Source: Nigrospora sphaerica (Eukaryota > Ascomycota > Sordariomycetes > Amphisphaeriales > Apiosporaceae). Taken from it: 64,000 bases of DNA. The translations under genes were made by a program, and so were the position numbers. This document shows positions 56,274-64,000 of this stretch, piece after piece (within the stretch, counting starts at the first letter, position 1; each line of letters begins with the position of its first letter). Where the stretch lies: positions 620,001 to 684,000 of the forward strand of contig JAGVVL010000002.1 of assembly GCA_018287875.1 (NCBI GenBank), written 5' to 3'. A model generated the notes under the pieces. It searched no databases. It was given only the letters and a program-made list of their open reading frames with translations, and was not told the origin of the DNA.

Positions 56274-57852
56274 ATGCCAGGTAAAACCACCCCTTTCCCC
56301 CCTTCTTCTTCTGATGTCTACCCTTTTCGCTTCCTGGTCGTTGCTGAATGAGGTGCCGGCGGTGGCTCCCGGAGCAGGCAAGAAAGGAAGAAGGAAGGGC
56401 GGCAAAAAGGGTTGTCCCGATATTACCCAGAGGCCTATCCGGCACAATTGGTTGGACAACGATTCAGGTGCTCGACGAGCGGGCTGTTCGCACCCGGCCA
56501 GTGGCAGCCAGCAGACCGATGGCGCCCAACAGGCTGGCGATGCTCAGCGAGCCCTCGATGACCCTGCCGACCCAGAGAATGCTCTTGAGAATGTACCCGA
56601 CCGCCACGGCGAGCACGCAGCGCCTCGTGGCCCCCGAGAATCGCCGGGTGGTTCCAGTGGGGAAAGCGAGGCTTCGACGGTCTACTACTCCATCATGTCG
56701 GGCTCGACGGTCTTCTATTCAAGCAACTCGCGCGCTGCCTCGGAGTCCGATTCAGTTGCGGCTGCGGCTGGGTCATATACCTCTTCGCAGCACGATTCGG
56801 TTGCAGTTGGATCGTATGCCCCCTCGGAGCACGGCTCGGTTGCGGCTGAATCGCATGCCTCCTTGGAGCAGGGTGTCCCGCAGGAAGATGACATGGAAGC
56901 AGTCTTTCCAGAGAGTCGTTACCAGTCACCAGGAGGCTTGATTGCCTCGACCGAAGGCCATGCCAGCGTGGTGACGGGTAGGATTCCCAGTGGAGAGGAC
57001 GACGTCCAGCAGTCCGGCAATGGCAACGGATGCCCGGCGCCGGCCGAAACAACGGCGAATTCTCCCGCCAGAGCCGAAGAACCGCCTTGGGACCCGCTCG
57101 ATTCTACACCTCTGAGTCCTCTGAGACGGCCCACTGGCAGGTCTGCCCCTGGAACCAGACGTAGTGGTGAGCAGGTAACATGTCCTGCCCTTTCTTCCCC
57201 CTTCCCATACGCACTAACTTTCCGGCACTCAGCAGCCCAGCTATGGCACTGGGTGCCCGGCGCCAGCTGAAGCAACCGCGACTGCTATCGCCAGAATCCA
57301 CGAGCAACAGCCTCGAGACCCGCGCGATTCCACACCGCTGAGTCGTCTTAGAGGGAGCGCTCCTAGTTGGACGCCTGGAACTAGTTGGCCAGGCTCCGAG
57401 GAGGTTAACACCCGTCTTCCCCTTCCACCACGGTTCACTAAATACTAATTCAACACAAGCGTCAGCATCATCTCCGCGCGCCCATTGGACTGGCCCCGCC
57501 TTTGCACGATATGGTTCGCTCCCTGGATCCCCCGGAGACGTTGTACGCTCGTGCGCCTCCTGCACCATTGTATCCGTCTGCGTGCACTCAGGTATATTCT
57601 CACTCGCCAGCGCCTTCTGGATATTCCCACGCAGCCGGACATCAGCAGTATAGCCGGCCACGTCCCGCTCGTCCGGGGCACTTTCCGCCCGACAGGCATC
57701 CAGGTCGTGTGACAGAATTTCTAGGTGCCCCAAGACCTTTTGGCCCTCGTCGTCAGATTGGATCTTCTACACGAGGACGGTCCGTAGGTCGGGGTACAGC
57801 ACCGCCTGAAAGACCCTTTCGCGGTGGTTTCTCAGGCTATTTCAATCGCTGA
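56274..57852 (+). CDS. Hypothetical repeat-rich disordered protein
   Basis: Proposed exons: 56274..56280, 56378..57174, 57233..57403 and 57460..57852; about 455 residues. No family is recognised. The start MPGKKGRRKGGKKG arises by joining a seven-base first exon (ATGCCAG, then GTAAAA donor) to a GCAG acceptor; an alternative is ATG at 56314 without that intron. Residues about 130-200 contain Ser/Ala repeats around HDSVAVGSY / HGSVAAESH. Exon 3 is a diverged copy of the end of exon 2 (CPAPAETTA...DSTPLSPLR against CPAPAEATA...DSTPLSRLR), and the introns following each copy are also alike. The tail is Pro/Tyr/His-rich and ends in an RG/FG-rich segment (RGRSVGRGT, FRGGFSGYFNR), a composition common in RNA-binding or condensate proteins. 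The donor at 57404 (GTTAAC) is atypical; without splicing the frame would stop at about 57448. Confidence 0.5.
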
Positions 57853-58427
57853 CCGCGTTTTCTGACTTTGGCTTGCCGCTCCCATTTCACTGAGAGAGAA
57901 CATTTGCCCCCTGGCTTACGCGAGAAAGCGAACAAATGATCATCTACACAGTCCCCCAGAATAATTATCATGGCAGCCATTTGCGCCTGCCATTTCTCTC
58001 ATTCCATCATATGCGGACGTACAGACATTGAATCATCATTTTGCCGCGTTAGTTTCCATACTCACCCACTTCTCCCCTCCTCCTTCCCCAGTTCAGCAAG
58101 CCAATAGTCATGTTCACCAGGAGAAACGTCATCCAGGAAACATTTGCGCCCTCCACCTTCCTCCCGCTCCCATACACAACTGGAAGGACATAGGTATCAT
58201 CGTTGTTCTCCCTCCCTCCAGATCACCGGGCTGCATGCCATCAGATACAAACAACCAGCCAGCCAGCCGACCAACTCGACCGAGTAAAATACACGATCGA
58301 GACGCCGACGCCCATCAAGCACCTCGCAACTTCATCACATTCAAACAGTTCGCTTTATTGCTACAGATAGACTTTCACGTCAACTGTTCTTGCTCATCCG
58401 CTGAGCCGCAACCCACAAGATAGCAAC
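57853..58427. other. Spacer between the repeat-rich gene and the small hexapeptide-repeat gene
   Basis: About 575 bases including pyrimidine-rich sequence at 58060-58110 and 58155-58225, consistent with the promoter and leader of the next gene. No other feature seen. Confidence 0.4.
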
Positions 58428-58945
58428 ATGTCTTCGCGTGACCTCAAGGGAGTCCAGGAACCAACCGAGGAGCGCGACTACGCCAGCTCCCATGGCTGGA
58501 CCCCTCCCATCTCCACCATTGACGAGAAGTGAGTATCCCCTTTTTCGAGTCACTGCCCATGGTTTTGTCCCGTGGAGACAGAGTCATTTTCAACGAGCGA
58601 ATTGAGAACATTGAACAATCTACTTGCTATGAGCATCCCAATAGGCCTTGCGGGATCTTTGCTGACCTTGCTGTTCCTAGCACGGAAAACGGTCTCCTGA
58701 GAGAGGTCCGGGCCCATCAATTCAGGGTCTTTGAGAAGCGGGCTGTCGGGAGTACCAAGACGGCGGAGGGTACCAAGACGGCAGAGGGTACCAAGGCGGC
58801 GGAGGGTACCAAGACCGCGGGGAATACCAAGACCGCGGATGGTACGAAGCTCCCTGAGTCGACCGAAAAATACAGGAGTTCTGTCTCCTTCCGGGACGAC
58901 CAACCCAAGAAGGCTGGTGCCTGGAAGGAGAAGGAGAAAGCATGA
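58428..58945 (+). CDS. Small hydrophilic protein with six-residue repeats
   Basis: Two exons: 58428..58528 (donor GTGAGT) and 58681..58945 (acceptor CCTAG); 121 residues. The N-terminus reads MSSRDLKGVQEPTEERDYAS, followed by GWTPPIST. The second exon carries about five consecutive hexapeptides of the form TKTAEG, T-K-rich and lacking hydrophobic residues. The C-terminus is basic and charged (GAWKEKEKA). No family is recognised. Splicing is supported by good donor and acceptor signals and by an in-frame junction. The repeat and composition suggest a disordered, perhaps stress-related protein, but that is a guess. Confidence 0.5.
58753..58849 (+). repeat. 18-bp tandem coding repeat
   Basis: Five consecutive, slightly diverged copies of an 18-base unit (ACCAAGACGGCGGAGGGT) lie within the second exon of the small hydrophilic protein. 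Because the unit is a multiple of three, copy-number change would keep the frame. Confidence 0.85.
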
Positions 58946-61162
58946 GAGGATGCTGACGAGTAGGAAATATGGAAGGAGAAGGAAAAGAAGGTCGGCTACG
59001 GGCGACGTTGGTGGGGGTTTTTTTGTGACGTCCCATCGTTGCTGCCACGTGCCTGTGGACCAGATACCAAAGCGCCCATAGATGAATCTATATCTTAAAG
59101 CGTTCATGAACAGACTCAAAGGTATGCGCCGTGTTACATCCGTACAAATCTAGAGATCCACCGCTATAAACTGTGATGACCAGCAGCGTGCGGACATGGG
59201 CGAGATTGAAGTCGTAGCGATACGCGGTGTCCAATGTGCAAAATACGGGATAAGTTGACGCTATCTAACGCTGTCAAGGAGCGGCAGCAGACGCACGTGG
59301 TCGAGATGTGACGGACTGGTAAAGCCCATGGATCCCATGAGCTACGAAGAGTCGGTTGATAACGATGTTTGACAAGTCGAGGCCAGCAGATACTCGCACA
59401 GAACGAGAAGAGTGCGGAATGACCGCCGAGCGCCCAATAAGACCATGCAGCAGTCCTCTTCCGTCCACTCTGGTCTATCCGCCCGGTGCTGGCAATGCAG
59501 GTGCCCGCATGCCAGGTTGAGGAAAGCCTATAAACACATCAGACCCAGCCCCAGCCCCCACTATCGTGATCCCCTGGCCTTGGGTGTTGAACGCTGCGTA
59601 TACGCAGTATCGTGGCGTTCCACGGGACAAGTTCATGATAAAGGTGCTGTTGGAGGATCTCAGCCCACGAACTCAACAAGCTCATAACGAGGGCATAACC
59701 AGCACCCCTCAGGTTTCCATATAGTTCCTATGGTGTCCCTTTAGTTCCTATTCGAGGCACGTCAGGGGCCTGTCATATGGAGCCCACGGCAAACGAAGCT
59801 GGCTTTGATTAGGTAACGAACCGACCTCGTCTGGCGGCAACATTTGACGTGCGACTGCCCCTGCGCATCCGACTGAGACATGTTGGTTTCCCATGTGCTA
59901 AGAGTGATTTGGGCTGATCAACCATTGTCCTACCGTCTGCTTACATAATATCTCGTCGCGTCGGTACAGAGGGATGGAAGGGATGCCTGCCGGGCAAATC
60001 AATGTTCCCATCATAACCCGCCCAGCCGGCGTGGTCCCTCCCTCTCTCTCTCCCCGCCCGCGCGAGACAAAACTGCCAGCACAGGAAGCCAAGCTAATGG
60101 GTCCTACAGCCTCTTTTCTCTCCTTCCATGTATCCACCCACTGACGCGAACGGAGCTGCAAGACCAGGGACCCGTGTGTGGAGGTGGCTCCAGTGCGGTG
60201 GTGCGGTGCCTCCGGGCAGCGATTTGATTCCACGGAAAAGCGATTCTATGCACGGAAGCGAGAGACGAGTGGGGTGAATGTTCCATCCCCGTGGTTGGCA
60301 GAACAGCGACCCGGAAACCCTCGCGACGTCGTCGTGCGTTCCGAGACATCGGCCGAGAAGCGGCCATCCGCGCCGTGGAGCGAGGAAAGCCCAAGATCTC
60401 GATAACGACAATGGCAGGAGGTACGGGGTTCCTTCAGGTCGGCGTGGCAGCTGTTACGCGAGCCTCCTCGATGGGAAAAGGCCCTGCCCGCTCTTGCATG
60501 TACAGCTGTATATACCCACGCAAGGGGTGGGTTGCGAGGGGACCCGCCCGAGAGAACGGGCGGGCCGTCGTCCATGTCGCGGTGAAGCAAAAAGCCAGCG
60601 GACAGTAGCGCTACCTTCACCGACGTCTGGCGGTCCTGAGGGGGGGTTCTTGTTTTTTTTTTTGCCCACAGCTCTCACGGGCCACCCACCCCCATTCGCT
60701 CCCCTCCACCACCCAAGCAGTTCCACCCAAAGCCTCCTTCGCTTGTCCCCCGAGACACACGCACACACACACACACGCACACAGACGGCGGCGAGGTTGG
60801 GGGTGGGCGGGCGGACGGGCGGCCGTGCTCTCCTTCCGGACCCAAGACGAGGCCGAGTGTGGTGGGAGACACAAGAAGGGGGCGCGCCTCCCCCCTAGTT
60901 CGTCTCATCCACATCCTTCCCCCGAGCCGCGTCCGGGTCACCCACACTCACACGCCCGTGACGAATGTGTAACCCAACCGGCTGGGATGTTCCATCCCAA
61001 GTAACTTAGGGCCCGGAGATCCCCGAGAACCGTTGTGGGGTAGCCAAGAGCACCCCTGGCGGGAAACCCTACCGTAAACCTTTTCACACCACCCACACCT
61101 CCCATAAGCACACTTTCCGAAACACTATTATGTATAAGAATAATGCCACAGTCATCATCAAC
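58946..61162. other. Spacer upstream of the tRNA gene
   Basis: About 2.2 kb without a recognisable gene. It includes a T run at 60651-60663 and a CA/CG-rich simple repeat at 60749-60783. Short frames on both strands show no family resemblance. Confidence 0.45.
60749..60783. repeat. (CA)n-type microsatellite
   Basis: An imperfect dinucleotide repeat of CA units with occasional CG interruptions. Confidence 0.8.
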
Positions 61163-61243
61163 AGGGGATGTGGTCTAGTGGTATGACGTTTCCTTAGCAT
61201 GCTCAGCATGGAAAAGGTTCTGGGTTCGATTCCCAGCTTCTCC
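61163..61243 (+). tRNA. tRNA-Ala(AGC) with a short intron
   Basis: The cloverleaf can be drawn by hand. The acceptor stem GGGGATG pairs with CTTCTCC (one T-T mismatch at position 6:67), with discriminator A at 61243. The T arm is CTGGG-TTCGATT-CCCAG. The anticodon stem is TTTCC/GGAAA. The loop TTAGCAT holds anticodon AGC and is interrupted by a nine-base intron (61199..61207) after position 37. A G3:U70 wobble pair, the universal identity element for alanine, is present in the acceptor stem, supporting the Ala call independently of the anticodon. Without the intron the tRNA is 72 bases. The D arm has the usual GGTCTAGTGGTAT box A sequence. Confidence 0.88.
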
Positions 61244-61246
61244 ACA

Positions 61247-61251
61247 ATTTT
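61247..61251 (+). terminator. RNA polymerase III terminator of the tRNA gene
   Basis: A run of five T begins four bases after the tRNA 3' end, the standard Pol III stop signal. Confidence 0.8.
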
Positions 61252-61564
61252 TGCCGTTTCCGTGGCCGGATCCTGTCTATGGCTTCCTCTTCTTTTTGGG
61301 TTCTATGGGACTGTAGCTAACCCACTGGAAGAGTGATAAGATAGAGACGCTGGGTGGAACAGATATTACGTCTCAGAGGCTTTCTTGTTCTAGCTCTGAC
61401 TAGAGAACCCAGCCGCCTTGGGTACGTGCTTGGGAACTCTGCTTGTAGTGTTGTGGTGTTAGAGGTTGAAGCGAGGGCAGGGTGGAAACAAGCCCAGACG
61501 TTTTCTTTTAGCCTAGTTTCTGTCTATTTATCTTGGCGGATTTGGTAACCAACACTGCGTACAT

Positions 61565-61592
61565 GCACATACATACATATATATATATATAT
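61565..61592. repeat. CATA/TA simple repeat
   Basis: CATACATACATA followed by about nine TA units, an ordinary microsatellite. Confidence 0.8.
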
Positions 61593-64000
61593 TTACCAGA
61601 AACCGTTGCGCGAAAAATGGATGCTGCAATGTCATGGCGGCGATAGAAGTACCGACCTACCCAGGTATCTATTTAGTGGGCATTACCCGTAGGTATGACG
61701 GCAGCGGTTGCAGAGAGCCCCGAACGAGCACACGATCGGGACGTAGGAGGCAGGGCTGGCCGGAAGCAGGTTCTCGAGACGCCTGTTCCGAAATTGAGTA
61801 CCAGGTTCCATCGTCGCATGGCCGGACGCAGTAGGAGCGTGGGGGGTTTGTGCTTTGCCGTAACGGGACGACGTGATGGCGCCGGGGCACACGGGTGGGT
61901 GATGGGTTTACGGGCCCGGGCGATGAGGGAAGTTTTGATGCCCGCAACGACCGTCGAAGCCAGCCAACCGTCGCTCACGCCTCGGCTTGCAGCTTAGGGA
62001 GTCGCAGGGCGAGGTATCTGGCTGTCTGCTATTGGATTCTGACCTGCCAGTTGTGGCCGACGGAGCGACAAGTCTTCCTTGGTCTGGCGACTTTGCAACC
62101 CCCCCTTCCTGAGCGTTGCATTAGTGCCATGCTCAGCCGTTTCAAGAGCACGAGGCTGGCGCGGCTGGGCGGGTGCAATTCGCGGAGAAGATGGAGAGGG
62201 CTCTCGACGGCTAGAGGACACAAGCCCATGGGGAAATAGATAGACGGTGAATTCTGGACGGGCTGCCACCACGGAACAAGCCACCCGCGGCGCGCAATGC
62301 AAATGGTGGATTATACCCGTCCGGGCACTTTAAGCTACCAAGGTAGGTAATTACTAGCCTGTAGGCCGCCGCCTCGTCGGCCTGGTAAAACGCGGTCGGG
62401 ATAGCAACGCCACGGCTGTCCAGGTTTGTCCCTGGACGGGAATGGCAACCGGTGACCACAGGACCACGCTGACGTGATGCCGTTCGTTGGACCGGCGTTG
62501 GCGATGAGGTTGCACAGCCGGCTGATCGAAATAGGAGGCGAGCGGGAATGACGAGATGCTGGCCGCGCTCCAGACCGTCTTCCCTTCCGCTCTCTCTTTT
62601 TCCCTTCTCTTTCCCCCCCCTCCCTTCCCTCTCTTTGCCCTCTCCTGCCCCTGACGAATTCTCCTGATGGGCTGGATCTGCCACTCCACCGGCGGTCCCC
62701 CTGCTAGCGGATGCAAGCAGTGGTTGGCGCACACCACGATGTACCGGGCAACCGGGGGGCCAGCATCGCCAGGCGGACCGGCTAGGCCCGACGGGGTTTG
62801 GCCGCCCCCCGTCAGGGAGGCCAGGCTAGCCGGGTATTGCACAAGGCCGTCTGCAACAACAGCAGCGACACAAGATGGAAATGTTGTGTGCCCACTGCAG
62901 GACACACAGAGCATCCAGAGGCTGGAGTGGGCCGATGTGGCAGGAGCAGGGGGACCTGGCAGACAGACGCTGGCGCCGAAGAGGCGGACCCCCGACGGCA
63001 CCCTGAACATGGAGCCCCTTCCAGGATCCATCCCGGCCAAAACGGGGCGCTGGATGGCTGGCGGGCAGGTTGGGACGGGGGGCACGAGGGGCGAGGGGAA
63101 GGGGATGGACAGATGGGGCCTGGCAACCTGGATAATAGGGAGTCGAGGTTGCTTACCAGGAGTACTACTACATCTAATTTACGGCCTTTACGTTGCTCGC
63201 CCACTGACTCCCGTGGATTTTGTTGCCTTCCCTTTTTGATTTTAGTTTTCTAGAAGTGGGATCCCTCGGCGAGCCGCTGTCTGTTAGTCATCACCGGCGT
63301 GCGGCGGGCGGACGGCATGACATGCCTGAAGGGTGATAATGATGATGGCTACGTAGGGGCTCGGGTCGCTAGCTTGCGATGAGCTGGTAAGTACATGACC
63401 TCGAGAATGCGTGGACTACTTAATGAAGTACACGTTTGTATTCCATCATGCACCTACGTCGTATGGGGGATGATGGGCGGAATTGACGGGATGCGATGCA
63501 TCCTGTCGGAGTGATCTGCCGACAGCTAAAACAAACCAGCCAAACTGGCGCTTGAACTGAACTTCCTCCGAACCGTGGAATGGAAGCTGTTGCCCCGGAA
63601 AAGGCACCTCGTCCTGCCCGCCGCTCGCTAAGTAAACAAGGTCCGTCGAATAAACAAAACACAAAACAGGCAGGGAGTCAATGCCCCAGGAGCGAGCGGA
63701 AGCCGCCGGTGGCATCCATCCCACTCGCCGCGATCGCTGCTGGTTTGCATTGCCTTGATTCACCGTCCTCCGGGGTTTTGGACGGTAGTAAGAGGGATGG
63801 ATGTAGTACTACATACGCAGACACACACGCACACACGGGGAATAAGGGCCATGGGTTCCAGGTACGCATAGTTTGTCTCTCGCCCTCTTGTTACCCGAAT
63901 TACACAGAGAGCCGGTTCTGTGTTGGTCTATTCCTCCCTCTCTTTTCTACCGGCTGGCGATGGGCAATAACCATTCGTTCACCCCTCACGCCGCTACCGC

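Larger units (their letters stand above)
61244..64000. other. Right-end region without a recognised gene
   Basis: About 2.75 kb. It contains a (TA)n/(CATA)n simple repeat at 61565-61592, pyrimidine-rich sequence at 62580-62650, and the 14-bp perfect palindrome ATGTAGTACTACAT at 63801-63814. No open frame resembles a known protein. Confidence 0.45.

Overview
This is a stretch of nuclear chromosome from a filamentous ascomycete (Pezizomycotina, most likely a sordariomycete). The evidence is GC-rich DNA, single-copy eukaryotic genes with short GT-AG introns (about 55-230 nt, ACTAAC-type branch points), pyrimidine-rich promoters, a dioxygenase-P450 (Ppo) oxylipin synthase, an AA11-type chitin monooxygenase, and a tRNA-Ala with a tiny intron. 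There are no prokaryotic features. I could support sixteen protein-coding genes (one cut by the left edge) and one tRNA gene. Splice sites were placed by hand from reading frame, donor/acceptor sequence and family homology; every exon set I give stays in frame to its stop codon.

Left third (1-20 kb): the 3' end of a SOG2-like RAM-pathway gene (+); a BLOC1S1/GCN5L1-type protein with long disordered tails (+); TSC13 enoyl reductase (-), whose first intron carries a minisatellite; a 2.5-kb spacer; a complete Ppo fatty-acid dioxygenase/P450 fusion (+); convergent to it a five-exon MFS transporter (-); and a secreted AA11-like lytic polysaccharide monooxygenase with a C-terminal cysteine module (-).

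Middle (20-45 kb): ataxin-2/PBP1 (-) with LsmAD and PAM2 but no Lsm domain that I can find; about 6.6 kb without a recognisable gene, including a 23-nt G run; a FAD monooxygenase (-); BUD6 (+); a flavin amine oxidase of the sarcosine/fructosyl-amino-acid oxidase type (-); a WW-domain protein with prion-like repeats (+); and PGA1, an ER subunit of GPI mannosyltransferase II (-).

Right third (45-64 kb): alpha-tubulin (+, seven exons, 450 aa); EDE1/Eps15-like endocytic scaffold (+); a repeat-rich orphan gene in which an exon-plus-intron unit is duplicated in tandem (+); a small gene with six-residue repeats (+); and tRNA-Ala(AGC) (+). The last 2.8 kb shows no gene.

Functionally this is mostly a housekeeping neighbourhood: cell polarity (SOG2, BUD6), membrane traffic (BLOC1S1-like, EDE1), lipid and GPI synthesis in the ER (TSC13, PGA1), cytoskeleton (alpha-tubulin) and RNA granules (PBP1). 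Accessory enzymes (Ppo, MFS, AA11, two flavoenzymes) lie between them. I see no polyketide synthase, peptide synthetase or terpene cyclase, so I do not call a classical secondary-metabolite cluster. The observations most worth follow-up are the duplicated exon-intron unit at 57.0-57.46 kb, the apparently Lsm-less PBP1, the polybasic linker of the AA11 enzyme, the tRNA intron that repeats its anticodon loop, and the recurring TAGGTAC/GTACCTA palindromes in the spacers.
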